This document shows positions 9,569 to 21,411 of a stretch of 64,000 nucleotides of DNA, in pieces. The stretch is taken from the NCBI RefSeq assembly GCF_019059575.1, contig NW_024881570.1, forward strand, positions 620,001 through 684,000, given 5' to 3'. How positions within the stretch are numbered: position 1 is the stretch's first letter; every line of letters begins with the position of its first letter. The translations under genes and the position numbers were made by a program. Below the pieces are notes generated by a model. The model had not been told where the DNA came from and ran no database searches. It saw only the letters and a list, made by a program, of their open reading frames with translations. Source of the stretch: Amphibalanus amphitrite. Its lineage: Eukaryota; Arthropoda; Thecostraca; Balanomorpha; Balanidae.

Positions 9569-10640
9569 CAGGAAGTAAAGAAACTTAGATTGACTTCAGA
9601 AACCATGAGCCTACTCCGAAAATAAAATAATGCACTTGACATATAAAGTGCAGCTAGATAAAATATTGCACTAATCAGCAAGAACATATGTTTATCAAAA
9701 TCAGCCAAATTTATACCTAAATCAATTGACCCCAAAATGGCAAGCTGATTCTATTCCTGAATTATCTTCATTTGGAAGATTTGTCTAAATACCACAGCAC
9801 TAATTTAAGCTATGGGGCATTTATACAACATATAAATACTTACTGCATTGATTGGTCTTGCATATGAATTGTCTTCATCCAATGCATTCATCCATGCATT
9901 TGAAGAGCGTTGTGATATTGCTTATTATTGTCAATCACAAGTAATATAGATAATACACAACACTTGACAAGCCAAAAATTAACCTTATTTCAGTTCTTCA
10001 ATATTCGATTACTTGCCATTCACCCAATCTTGCACCAGCCGCTCGTCACTGCACAAAGCGTGATCCAACGCGATCGAAAAATGGCGATCGCTTCCGGTGG
10101 ACGCTAGAACGTGGTACCGCGGGCGTGGTCTTGATGAAAGCCATTACACTGATTAAACCACAACCCCTTCTTCTTAAACCCGATGCTAGTTCGTGCAAAA
10201 CCTTCAAAGGGTTTATCTTTCGCGCGCTTGGTGTGACGTAATATCACGTGACTAGGGAGAACGAAGAAGAACCGGTGTTGGTCGAGTTGAAGCCCCCTGG
10301 GGCCACTAAGACTGCACGCGAAGAAGCAGCACGTGTCTTCGGTCTATGTGAAACACTGTGTGTGTTCTTCATGAGCCAGACGTTCTGCTTCGCCTCTAAG
10401 CCAGTTTACCCTAATACCCAAAAAACCTAAGTGTGGAATATTTTAAGATGCTTTTGCATAACGTTCTTTCAACTTGTTTTCAGTGCACCTTTTCCTGCAC
10501 CACTCTCCGCCGAAAACTCTCACAATCCACTGACAGTCCACTGACACCACCACCAGCATGTTCACTGTAGGCGCAACTGCCAACCGACTGCTGCCTTGAA
10601 AATGGCGTCGAATAACGCACGTGCATCAGTGCCGCAATGG
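9569..10640. other. Long spacer without recognised gene
   Basis: AT-rich up to about 10020, then more GC-rich with a GCGATCG-containing patch near 10060-10110. A 60-codon frame at 10248 shows no domain and no splice context. Nothing was assigned. Confidence 0.45.
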
Positions 10641-11019
10641 CGGCAAAACTCTTTCAAGAGGAGTTTCAGGTCTTTTTTGGAGTTCAGTTACTCTTCTTTT
10701 CTTTTGACTGTCCTCGCTGTTCTTCGTTAACTCCCTTTGCGGTGAATTACTCTGCATTGCGTACTTCCAAGCTTATTCGAACTGTCAAAGCAGAGTAACA
10801 AAACTCCGACCGGGTTTGTATACTCCGAGCGGTTATGCATGGGGAGTAAATGAAATCCCAATCTCTTTCCTTTACTCCGACAGATAAAGTGAGGTACTTT
10901 TATTACTCTTCCTCGCCATGAAATACTCCAAAATGAATGGTATATGAACACCATCAAAAGGAGTTTTCAAAAAAAGGTGTATGTAAATCTCTCGCGGAGT
11001 AAATATTTTTTTCCGTGTA
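10641..11019. repeat. Repeat with GGAGT/ACTCC words, copy 1
   Basis: A stretch full of ACTCC/GGAGT words ends with GGAGTAAATATTTTTTTCC directly against a T2 element fragment. Related word-rich stretches occur at 20854-21411, 27418-27560 and 31620-32254. It probably belongs to one interspersed family whose ends resemble CACTGAAAAAAACTTACTCC. Confidence 0.45.
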
Positions 11020-12878
11020 GATCCAATTTATTTGCATGAGAGGACTCAGAATATACTGTGCTATCAAACTGCTAGCTCGGATTTTCAAAATTATTAAAAA
11101 GTCGAAAATAAGATATGATATAGGTACCTACTTAAATATTTTGGTATATTTTTATCTTTCTTTCAAAAAGTTTTCACTTTTCGAAAAAAAATGGAATAGT
11201 GTGTGATAGAACACATGCATAGGGGAGAGTGGGGCAATGGCGACACCATAAGCATTTTGCTCAATAGCTTAGCTATTTGAAGCTATTTTATGGTGATTTT
11301 GACTGTGGTTATAGCCAAAGGAATAGGCTTTCAGATAGCACCCAGTTTTAGTATCTCAGATCACTGATGACAGATTCCGAGCCTACGCGAAAATGTGGTG
11401 AAAAATGGAGGTGCAAAAAAGCGAGGGGTAATGCCGGCCACTAAGTGCAATAGCACAAAAGTCGAAATATCGTCACTGGTATTCATCCTTAAACCGTTCT
11501 TTCGATGGAAATTTAAGTGAGAATTAAGAAACGACAACTGTATTCAGCAGTTAACAGTACACTGCACTGCAACACAGCACTGCACTCGCTGCAACACAAC
11601 AGCGCGGCGCCAACAGAGCAGCAAACTAACAGAACCGTAAACACAGCAAGCAAACTAACACAGCCGTAAACACAGCAACCCGAAACGTTGAGCTTTAACG
11701 ACAGAAGTCGCAAACAAAACCGCGTGGAATCATTCCGGACACGTGTCCGGTATTACCCCGAGGTCAGCTTTATTCTAAGAAAGCACTAAGCAGGCAGCAG
11801 TCAAAGGCATTGCGCCGCAAACGCCTCACATCCAGCAGTCGCCTAAGAAAGGCTTAATTGAAGGTCATTGCAAAGCAGCACTTCTGAAAATGCGTTAACA
11901 CATTTCACAATCAGGAAATAGATGCAACAAAAATTAAAAATCAGATACGAAAAACACCTTTAACGCTATAAAAATGAAAATAATGGAGCTACCGTGACAA
12001 ACTTGCACCACGTGCTAGAATGGCGCTCAACTGAAATGTAAACAACATCAGCTGATTAGTGATGGACAAAGTACCCACTAGAGATGGGTGGCGGGCATTA
12101 CCCACCGTCCGCCATTGCCCCACTCTCCCCTATGACTTCCTCTAGCAAGTTGTAGCCAGATATCTTAAAAAGTAGCCAAGTTATAGGTACGCATTATAGC
12201 AAATATTTTATTAACGCATTATTTCAACTATAGGTAGAGGTAGGTACCTAGGTATTTATTATCAATTCTAATTTTTTCAAATCCATTTTTCAGCACGTAC
12301 TTGACATTGTACACCAATATGAATAGCACTATCGTGTTCCTGAGCTCAAACTGCATCCGATAGACACCTTCTTCGTTGAAAAGTTTCAACTTTGAAATTT
12401 GACTTTTTTTATCTGAAAGTGGCCTGACCTAAGCTAAATTCAACTCAAAATGACCTCGAATGACATAAGCGACATCAATTCGAAATGTGTGGCCCAGATG
12501 GACCATAAAACATGTGTCACATGACTGATGCATGATAAAAGATTTCAGTGATCTTTGATCACCTGACCCTGACCTGAAAATCAAAGTACAAGTTTGGTAC
12601 CCTCAGGGTAGCTAAAGCATCTCTTCACGAGTGTGTACCTACACCAAAAAAGAGTCTGATATAACTTTTAAGACGGCGACCAGAGCCCAAAATGTGAACA
12701 AGCAAAACATCGATAATTTTTACTTTGACCTGACCTGCGACGTCATCGGTGACCTCGAGGACAAGCCGCCGTTTGAATTTTGGCCCAGGAGCCGAGTTAG
12801 AAGGGGGGGTGTTCAAACACCCCCCCCCCCGCCCCAGCGGGGCGTAGAAATCCAGGACCCCCAGTGGGGCGTGGGTAA
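11020..12878. mobile_element. TTAA element T2, 5'-truncated, interrupted by a TA element
   Basis: The two parts, 11020-11221 and 12133-12878, align in order with the complete T2 copy at 15035-16228. The intervening 909 bp is a separate TA-flanked element. The right end reads CCCCAGTGGGGCGTGGG with a degraded TTAA. The left end is lost against another repeat. Confidence 0.75.
11222..12130. mobile_element. TA-flanked element with GGGGAGAG ends (a)
   Basis: Inverted ends GGGGAGAGTGGGGCAATGGC are flanked by TA on both sides. The uninterrupted site is visible in the complete T2 copy near 15478-15484. Variants of the terminal phrase (GGGTAATG, ATTACCC) recur inside. No transposase is visible. Confidence 0.8.
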
Positions 12879-13037
12879 ATAACGCTGTATTTATTTAGCT
12901 TTTCGAAATAAAGGGTCTTGCAGTTGTGGTCGTAAAGCGTCTTTGGCTTACCCTCGACTTGTGAAACACCCAGGGGGGAGGGGGTATCAACATTCCCATA
13001 GTGTAAGAGGCCTTCTTGCAACTAAAAAAAAAAATGT

Positions 13038-14032
13038 TTAACCCGCCCACCGACGGGGGGGCGGATATCCGCCCCCCCCCTGAGGTTTTTCACGAATAGC
13101 GGGAAAACCGAAATTTGGTATGACTATAACCTCATCAATTTTACACATGGTGTGCAAGTTTGAACCTCCTACCTTTTAAGGTCAGGTCACCAGGTCACTT
13201 TGAATGACCCAACCTCAAGTCACTTTTTTGCAACTTTGTCACCGTGCCAGAGCTACAGTAGATGTCGGAGGCCTTTGAAAGTCGCAGGATATTATTAGGT
13301 CATTAGTAGCTACAATTTGTATAGCTCGGAATTTTGATATCGGTGACCTAAGGTCAGGTCAATTTCGCGACCTCCCCATTATAAGTCAATGGGGGAAAAA
13401 TCAACTCCCTGTTTTTACCACTAAAACGGGTCGGAATGGCCCCATATACCATACATGACTTCATATACGATCAACCTTCACTACCTTGAGGTCTGTTTTG
13501 CTGTTGGGCAGCTGCGAGGTCATGTGACGTCATCAAAGGTCACCAAAGGTTTTTGGCCAATAACTCCGTACAGGAACAAGATACAGACGCTTGGATGGTC
13601 TCATTGTGTTCAGCTCGTCAAGACGCATCGAATGATATACATGATGACCTCGAGGTCACGTGACCTGAGGTCAACCTTTGACCTTGACCTTTCGAGGTCA
13701 ACATATATATGATCCGATGCGGATTGACGAGAGGATCACGATGATGCCCTTAGTTTGTTCCTATCTTGACTAATTCGAAAGTTATTTGAGAAAAACTCTC
13801 TCCATATCTAGCGCCGCCATTTTGACTTTTTCGACCCCTGTGACGTCATCTTTGACCTGACCTGAAAATGACCTTAGTAAAAATTGTAGATCTTGGCCGT
13901 GCGTATCCGATGCCGTTTACCGCTTGTCGCTATCTTGCTTCGTTCTCGAGATCTCAGGGGGGGGGCGGTCATCCGCCCCCCCCCCCCCGTCGGTGCGAAG
14001 TTGGCGCAGACCCCCGTCGGTGCGCGGGTTAA
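13038..14032. mobile_element. TTAA element, family T3, complete
   Basis: TTAA flanks; ends CCCGCCCACCGACGGGG and CCCCGTCGGTGCGCGGG. Subterminal G-run/C-run hairpins lie at both sides. AGGTCACGTGACCT sits at 13653-13666. The interior is shared with 33529-34751, 43898-44530 and much of 54822-55811. Confidence 0.88.
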
Positions 14033-14121
14033 GTTTTTGTTTGTTTGCCCCTAGATTTATTTTGAATGCAAATATTTATGGGGAAATTATGCATGCTCAC
14101 AGCGCGTGCACACGTTAGCTC

Positions 14122-15038
14122 TTAACCCTCGCCGGCACAGGGTGGGGGGTTGATGCAACCCCCCCCCCCCCCCCCTCCTAAGGTTACTCGCGAATAACTC
14201 GCGTAAAAAGCGGCCGATCGCGACGGAACTTCAAGTACCCTCGCATTGATCAATTTTACACCTACCCTGAAAAATTTCATGACCCTGACCCAAATGACCT
14301 TTGACCTGTGACCTATACTTTCCAAGACCATGTTTGGCCGGAATCGCGATTCGGCGTATGTCGGCTCGCATTAGCCGCGCGTTTGCAAGCTTTCCGTGGT
14401 TTCAAACGTTCAGACATGTGATTTGATGTTACTCCCATGCATTAGGGTGGGTGTCAAGGTCACCTGAAGGTCAGGTCAGGTCATTGACCTTTGGTGACCT
14501 CGGTTCACTTTTTCGAGTTTTACATGTTTCTAGGCTAGTTTTTGGACCTGATTTCGAATTTAGCAACCACTTGAAAATTTACGAAGTAGTTTTGGTGCCT
14601 TCGTAACATGCTACGAAGCTGTCAGAGGCGGTTGACACTTATTACGAATACCTGTCACGACCCCTACCGGTTGACCTGACCTGACCTGACCCGACCTGGT
14701 CTAAATGCTTAAAGACATCATCTCTGATCAAAACTAACACGATATTCGTGATCAGCACTCCAGCAAACCCGATAGCAGCCACACTTTATGACTTCCTAAC
14801 AGGTCCCGATTTTTCCGATTTTCGGGTCATTGATCTGACCTGAAAGGTCACACGATGACCTAGGACCTTAAAATTGGATATCATCGGCTTCCTCTTGTGA
14901 CGGGCAACACGTTCGTTTTTTCCGCGAAGCTCTAGCTCGATCAGGGGCCAAACGCGAGGGGAGTCGTACCAACTCCCCCCCCCCCCCCCGCCTTGTGCCG
15001 TCGAAGGACGCAAAGTGGCCTGTGCCGGCGAGGGTTAA
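14122..15038. mobile_element. TTAA element, family T1, complete
   Basis: Perfect ends CCCTCGCCGGCACA and TGTGCCGGCGAGGG inside TTAA sites. AGGTCATTGACCT lies at 14478-14490. The right TTAA (15035-15038) is also the left TTAA of the next element. Confidence 0.9.
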
Positions 15039-16228
15039 CCCGCGCCCCACTGGGGGGGGCTATTTATAGCCCCCTCCCGTTTTTCTGCAATAACTTCCAA
15101 ACCGCTTGACGTATCGACGCCAAACTTTCAGTACCTTCGGCTGCATCAATTTGACACCTTGTGTTAAAATTTGAACTTCGTAGCTACCACAGGTCGGCCG
15201 GAAATGACGTCAGAGTGACGTCATGTTCGGCCGATTTCGACGCAAAACATCGAACCACGGCAATCGCTTCCAAGCGCTCAGTTTTTAAGCTAGATCCAAT
15301 TTCTTTGCATGAGAGGACTTAGAATAGACTGCGCTATCAAACTGCTATCTCGGATTTTCGAAATTTTGAATATTTCGAAAATTTTATATATTAAAATTCA
15401 AAATTTACATTTTTACATTTTTTTCAAAAAGTTTTTGATTTTTCGAAAAAACCGGAATATATGTGATAGAACGCGTTATTATGACTAACTCTAGCAAGTT
15501 TTAGCTAAATATCTTCAAAAATGGCTAAGTTATACGCATTTTTGCAAAAAATTCACAAATATTAATTTTTCAAATCAATTTTTCACCACGTATTTGACAT
15601 CGTACGCCAATATAAATAGCACCATCGTGTTCCTGAGCTCAAACTGCATCCAATAGACACCTTTTCTGTTGAAAAATTATAACTTCAAAATTTGACCTTT
15701 TTTGACCTGAAAGTGACCTGACCTAAGCTAAATTCGACTCAAAATGACCTCGAATGACACAGACGACATCAAATTCGAAATCTTTGGCCTAAATGGACCA
15801 TAAAACATGTGTCACGTGACCGACGCATGACATAATATTTTCGTGACCTGTGATGACCTGACCTTGACCTGAAAATCAAAGTACAAGTTTGGTACCCTCA
15901 GGGTATCTAGAGCATCTGTTCACGAGTGTGTGAACCAAAAATGAGCCTGATGTGACTTTTAAAACGGCGGCCAGAGCCCAAAACGTGAACAAGCCAAAAC
16001 GCTAATAATTTTTACTTTGACCTGACCTGTGACGTCATCGGTGACCTCGAGGTCAATGAAATTAGGTTTCGTTCGACAGTTTTTTCCGGGGCTATCAGAT
16101 GCCGTTTGAATTTTGACGATCAGCCCAGCCCAGTAGTTTCGGAGTTAGGAGGGGGGGGGGGGGGCTATGAATAGCCCCCCCCCCCCGTAGGGCGTGTTAT
16201 ACGCAGACCCCAGTGGGGCGCGGGTTAA
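15035..16228. mobile_element. TTAA element, family T2, complete
   Basis: Ends CCCGCGCCCCACTGGGG and complement within TTAA sites. This is the best reference copy for T2: it supplies the empty TA site for the element at 11222. It has long TGACC/AGGTCA-rich stretches, G-run/C-run hairpins at both ends and no coding sequence. Confidence 0.9.
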
Positions 16229-17133
16229 TATTATCAGTTAATTGCAACTGGGCGGGGGCCTAAGGGGCCCCCTGCACCACTCTTCCCTTCAAGACATCAG
16301 GAGGCAAAGAAAACATTTCAAATTCATTTTTTAAATACATAGGCAGTAGGCACAAAGGATTTAGGCATCCTTAAGAAGATCACTAAATTTGACTGTTTTT
16401 TTGCTACAACATTGCCATGGAAAATCTAGCATATCATGCATTATGCAACCATGAATTTACAATAGATCAAGGTTCTTATGTCTTATGTTCAATGCTCATG
16501 TTCCAATGCTCCCGGTAGCGAGGAGCGCCTATGCCTTCGCTATTACGCCATTTTTCGCAAAGCCTCGGGCAAAAGAAAATATAGCAGGTGGAAAATATAA
16601 AAGTATAGATATAGGAGTTATGGGAAGCACCATCATGAAAGTCAACACAAAAAAGGTACAGTGGAGTGGAGAGCTATTTTATCATGCTCAGATTCCGTGC
16701 ATTCGACATCATAGGCGCTCAGATTCCGTGCATTCGACATCATGGGCCAGTTTCAATGATAACAAAAGTCATGAGTAAGGCAAAAGTCCTTAGCATACCT
16801 CACTGCACGCTTTGCAGCATGCCATTGACTGCAACACCAGCATCCAATCAAAGCACGATTCAACGGGTACATGCCTGTAGAAAGTGAAAAACATAAGCAC
16901 AACATCCTTCAGTCGCGCCAAACAAACAAGTATGTTCGTTACAGATCAGAGCCGCAAAAGCTCCTGAGGTGGGGTTCCTGGAAAAGACTACCGGCACACA
17001 AAGCTTGGTGGACGCTTGTTCCTGATCCGTGGACTTTCCAGGCTGCAGGCGCTGCTGAAGAACAAAACAAAGAGCGGCTGATGGTGTCAGCCAGTCGGTT
17101 CTCGGCCGCAGAGCTGATCGGTAGCCGCTCAGC
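16229..17133. other. Upstream region of protease gene 1
   Basis: Contains a direct duplication near 16685-16742 (GCTCAGATTCCGTGCATTCG, twice). No convincing TATA box or exon was found. The 5' untranslated region of the gene at 17134 should lie at its right edge. Confidence 0.4.
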
Positions 17134-18099
17134 ATGGCGTCCGCCCGTTCCACGTTGGCGGCAGCTCTGCTGTCCGTCGCCTGTGGTCAGCTTATCTTCG
17201 ATGGAGATCAGCTGGGGCGTCAACTGGTGAGAGACTGCGGCGTGGCCCAGCCCAGCGGAATATTATTCCCCTCATCGGCTGCTCGTCTTCGTCGCAATGC
17301 TAAAAAGGTCGACTTTGCACCTGGGATGGGACCGACCCTCATCCCTACAGTGGTCGGTGGAGAAGACGTGCAGCCGGAGCTGGGCCGCTGGCCGTGGATC
17401 GCGCTACTCGGAGAGCGACTCGACGGACAGCGCCGCTGGACGTGTGGCGGCACGCTCATCTCGGCTCGTACCGTGCTGACGGCGGCCCACTGCGTGGTCG
17501 GTCGGCGGCCCTCTGACCTGACCGTCCGGCTGGGAGAGCACGACCTCTCCAGAACCAACGACGGACGGCACGTGGACGTCTCCGTGGCCCGCATCACGAT
17601 CCACCCGGGCTACGTGGGTAAGCAGAACGACATCGCGCTGCTGCAGCTCAGTCGGCCGGTGACGTTCAGCCGCAGGATCCAGCCGGTCTGCCTGCCGGCC
17701 GTCGACGCCAGCCACACGGGCAAGACGGCCGACCTGGCCGGCTGGGGCTACACCGAGTTCAACGGCGAGGGCTCCCAGGTGCTGCAGGAGGTGGAGCTGG
17801 TCGTGCTGGACGAGCAGCAGTGCGAACAGAGGTACCGCTCGGTGCCCGGCTTCGAGGACGACTTCCCGGGCGGCTTCCAGGGCACCAAGCTGTGTGCCAA
17901 CGGCGCCGACGGCACCTCAAGGGACGCGTGCCGCGGCGACTCGGGAGGACCGCTAGTGTACCGCAGCAGTGGCTCCGACCGCCGCTACCAGGTTATCGGA
18001 GTCGTCTCCACCGGACTGGGTTGTGGCAACCCCGAATACCCCGGAATCTACACAAAGGTCTCCAAGTACATTTCTTGGATATTCAACAACAGTAGTTAG
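17134..18099 (+). CDS. Secreted trypsin-like serine protease 1, intronless
   Basis: A 321-residue S1-family protease. Residues 1-18 form a signal peptide, followed by a ~54-residue propeptide with Cys35 and the protease domain from about 73. The catalytic triad is complete: H119 (TAAHC), D166 (NDIALL), S270 (GDSGGP). D264 at the base of the specificity pocket predicts cleavage after Arg/Lys. The zymogen junction is odd: PT precedes VVGG, so the residue before the new N-terminus is Thr, not Arg/Lys, and a trypsin-like activator would not cut there. No clip domain is visible. The whole protein is in one GC-rich exon. Its closest relative here is the gene at 34900-35853 on the other strand (shared GRWPW, RRWTCGGTLISARTVLTAAH, DFPGGFQGTKLC). 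Start choice: first Met followed at once by the signal peptide. The physiological substrate is unknown. Confidence 0.92.
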   Translation: MASARSTLAAALLSVACGQLIFDGDQLGRQLVRDCGVAQPSGILFPSSAARLRRNAKKVDFAPGMGPTLIPTVVGGEDVQPELGRWPWIALLGERLDGQRRWTCGGTLISARTVLTAAHCVVGRRPSDLTVRLGEHDLSRTNDGRHVDVSVARITIHPGYVGKQNDIALLQLSRPVTFSRRIQPVCLPAVDASHTGKTADLAGWGYTEFNGEGSQVLQEVELVVLDEQQCEQRYRSVPGFEDDFPGGFQGTKLCANGADGTSRDACRGDSGGPLVYRSSGSDRRYQVIGVVSTGLGCGNPEYPGIYTKVSKYISWIFNNSS

Positions 18100-18645
18100 A
18101 TACGGGACACAGCAATGGTAGTCTCTGCTTCGACTCATCGGTTCCGGGAAAGAAGCACCATGTGATTGTTTCTAAAGTACTTTCAAATTGCGCGAGAAAT
18201 GGTAGAAGTTCACAGGGAAGGTAGGTAGATGGGTAGCATGATCTGGCTGTGTCGCTCTTAAATTTTTTAAGGAGCAATCTTGTGCATTCAACATTCGAGT
18301 GAATGTTCTCGGTGATCGATGAACGTTTAACTTTAGGTGTTGCGTGATATTCTACTCCTTTTCTGTGTATTTTTCCGTCATGTGTCAACTGTCAGATGAG
18401 AAAAGCAGATTTCATAATCACCCTACGACTAATTATGTTCGCATCGCACTGCGCTGTTGACAATTGACATTTGCAATTTTGTGATTTTTTGAGAAATATA
18501 TGATTTTATTTACAACCTGTTGGCATGTTCGGATGAATTGCGCAAATGTACAGGCATGCCGGAACGGTGCGGAGCACTGCCTTGATACAACTGTAACCGT
18601 CGCGGCGTGCAAGGCTGACTGAATCACTGTATCCACGTGTAGGTA
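18100..18645. other. 3' flank of protease gene 1
   Basis: AT-rich sequence with no convincing open frame. It presumably includes the 3' untranslated region, but no canonical AATAAA was pinned down with confidence. Confidence 0.4.
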
Positions 18646-18857
18646 CAGTCTGTCTTAAAAGTACCGCGCAAAGTGACGGTGGATCCATCAAGCCTGACTG
18701 AGGTAGGGCCTGCTATAATTTGAAAGTTACCGAACCAATTGACCTAGGGAATGGACGAGGATGTGAATTGCTTCGGTGACTCAAATTTAGTAGGCCCTTC
18801 CTCGGTCAGGCATGATGGATCCACCGTCACTTTGCGCGGTACTTTTAAGACAGACTG
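18646..18857. mobile_element. Palindromic TA-flanked MITE, 212 bp
   Basis: Flanked by TA. Ends CAGTCTGTCTTAAAAGTA and complement extend into inverted arms of about 80 bp (through GTGGATCCATCA). Length, TA duplication and CAGT start fit a Tc1/mariner-type miniature element. Confidence 0.8.
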
Positions 18858-18860
18858 TAC

Positions 18861-18919
18861 ACCAACCACTCTTCACAGTTAGGTATACCAGGTATACCTA
18901 ACTGTGAAGAGTGGTTGGT
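18861..18919. repeat. Perfect 29-bp inverted repeat, 1-nt centre
   Basis: Arms 18861-18889 and 18891-18919 are exact reverse complements around a single A. It sits 3 bp after the palindromic MITE. No indels or mismatches are seen. Confidence 0.9.
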
Positions 18920-19073
18920 ACCTATAATACCTAACCACACTTACGAAGAGTTGGGCTAGTTGAGCCATTTTTGGTCTTCTGCAAACTGGAGACTAATTGT
19001 ATGGTTACATGCAGACAAGTGTATGGATCCGAGTGATGGATGTTATAAGACCTGAGTGGATCTTGAAGCAAAC

Positions 19074-19785
19074 CAGGGATGCGGAGTCGTGGTAGCGATT
19101 TCCGACTCTGACTCCGACTCCGGGCTCCTGGTCGGCTCCGTCTCCGACTCCGACTCCGACTCCGGGTCTGATGCGAAATACGACGCGCCGCGCCACCCGT
19201 ACCTAACGGTATCAACCATGTGGCGACCGCTGCTGCTCAACAAACATTCTGGCAAGTTATTGCTTGCTTTCACGCATGCAGTCAGTGGTTAAGTAACCTA
19301 CGGACACTCCTGAATCCATTGAAGATCTTATACCTATTTACTTTTATCTGTGTTTTGACACAAATCAACAACAAATGACCAAATACAAACCATTGCGAAA
19401 CCGAAGCGTCCGGCGTCCGTTGCATTCAGCGTCGGCGGCGGCCGGTCGGGCCGGAAGTTTTCCAAGGTTTTCTGATTTTCCAAACGTAAACAAACTAGCA
19501 GACAGCTGATGGCCTTGAAAGTACGCGGCTATAAAATTATAATATAAAGGCTAGCAGTTGTTATTGTTGAGGAAACAAAACAAAACACTTCCGAAAATTA
19601 TTTCCAGAAAATTTATTTCTAGATATAAATTTATTTCCAGCAAGCAACGCCACAAATTTTAATAAGCTTCCCGGAGTCGGAGTCAAGGCAGCCTGGTCGA
19701 CTCCGACTCCGACTCCGACTTCGGGCTCGCTACCACGACTCCGGGCGACTCCGACTCCGACTCCGACTCCGACTCCGCATCCCTG
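19074..19785. mobile_element. hAT-type element with GACTCC arrays, duplication AAGCAAAC
   Basis: Ends CAGGGATGCGGAGTCG and complement are flanked on both sides by AAGCAAAC (19066-19073 and 19786-19793). Near each end lie hexanucleotide runs of GACTCC, in the same + strand orientation at left and right. No transposase is present. Confidence 0.85.
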
Positions 19786-19989
19786 AAGCAAACTGCAAAT
19801 TAGAATCTATGATCGCACCGGATCCCTCGTGAAAAGTAGGTATGCGCTGGAATCTGGATATATGACCTCATAAGATCTGACGATAAGTCAAGAACATGGA
19901 TCTATGATCCGTGTGGATCCCACCTTGCACGACGTTTGAAGCCATGTTTCGAAGTGTTTCTATGTCAATAAGTGCCACAAAATTATGAG

Positions 19990-20826
19990 CTAATCCGCGC
20001 CCCACTGGGGTCTGCGTGTAACGCGCCCTACGGGGGGGGGGGGCTCTTCATAGCCCTCCTCAACTCCAAAACTAGTGGGCCGATTGTCAAAATTCAAAGG
20101 GCAGCTGATTGAATGATAGCCCTGGAGAACTGGTCAGCGAAACCTAATTTCATTGACCTCGATGTCACTGATGACGTCACAGATCAGGTCAAAGTAAAGA
20201 TTATAAATGCCTCGCTTGTTCACATTTCGGGTTCTGACCGCCAGCTTACAGGTCAGATCAGGCTCATTCTTGTACACACTCGTGAATACATGCTTTAGGT
20301 ACCGGCTGAGGGTACTAAACTGGTACTTTGATTTTCAGGTCAGTGCCAGGTCATCCCAGGTCACGGACATCTTATATCATGCATCGGTCACAGGACACAT
20401 GCTTTATGGTCCATTTAGGCCATATATTTCGAATTAGGTGTCGTCATTCGAGGTCGTTTCGAGCTGAATTTAACCAAGGTCAGGTCACTTTCAGATCCAG
20501 CAAGGTCAAATTTTAAAGTTAAAATTTTTCAATAAAAAGGTGTGTACAGTGTATCGGTTGCAGTTATAGCTCGGGAACACGATGGTGCCATTTATATTGG
20601 TGTACGATGTCAAATAGGCACTGAAAACTGATTTGAAAAGTTTTATTACCGCGGTGAAATTTTTACTATAATGTATGTAGCTTGGCCAATTTTGAAGATA
20701 TCCTGCTAGAACTTGCTACAGTGTATCATGGGCATGTGTTCTATCACATACCTATATTCCGTTTTTGCTTCTCGAAAAGTTAAAAACTTTTCAAAAAAAG
20801 ATAAAAATATAAATTTGGAGATTTAA
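19990..20826. mobile_element. TTAA element T2, right-truncated
   Basis: The left end CCGCGCCCCACTGGGG follows a mutated TTAA (CTAA). The interior matches the complete T2 copy, including the GCATCGG and TGGTGCCATT regions. The right end is replaced by TTAACCCGGCAGGCGGTGGG at 20823, apparently the start of another TTAA element cut off at 20853. Confidence 0.65.
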
Positions 20827-20853
20827 CCCGGCAGGCGGTGGGCCTACCAGCCA

Positions 20854-21411
20854 CACTGAAAAAAACTTACTCCCCATTTTCTAATTTTAGAATGTCAAAA
20901 AGCACTCCTGCAATCGAATAATTTTATGGCCTGGCATAAGCGCCTAAAATGGGGAGTTTTGGGGAATAAAACTAGCATATAGAATATATTTAGTATCCGA
21001 ACGCTTATATTATTCGTGCTAGGGAGTAATTTTATGACGGAGGATAAAAGTATGCTATCTTTGGATAAAATTTTACTGTATGCCTGGCCTATTCAAATAC
21101 ATTAGCCTGAGGGGTGTGGTAATAACTGGTGTAAGCAAATTGACCACGGTCAAAAATGCATTACCAGAATGCACTTAAGCCAACATTTTGGGATGGTCTC
21201 GTTCCTAAGTCGGCTAAGAGCTTCGGTCCAGAAAATAAATTTATCGTTGGCATACAGTAAAATACATACCAAACTCGGCCGGTGATAAATTTTCAAGACC
21301 TCAGTCCTTACTGATTTTTGAACTCGGCCTTCGGCCTCGTTCAAAAATCCAGTAAGGACCTCGGTCTTGAAAATTTATTTACACCGGCCTCGTTCAGTAT
21401 TATATAACACC
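20854..21411. repeat. Repeat with GGAGT/ACTCC words, copy 2
   Basis: Begins CACTGAAAAAAACTTACTCC. It has many short words such as GGGGAGT and TAAAATTTTAC. It stops at the GGGCCCAGTTTCACC composite. Confidence 0.45.

Noticed and set aside
10248-10430. 60-residue plus-strand frame as a small gene
   Set aside because: No domain, no splice or start context, and length expected by chance in GC-balanced DNA.
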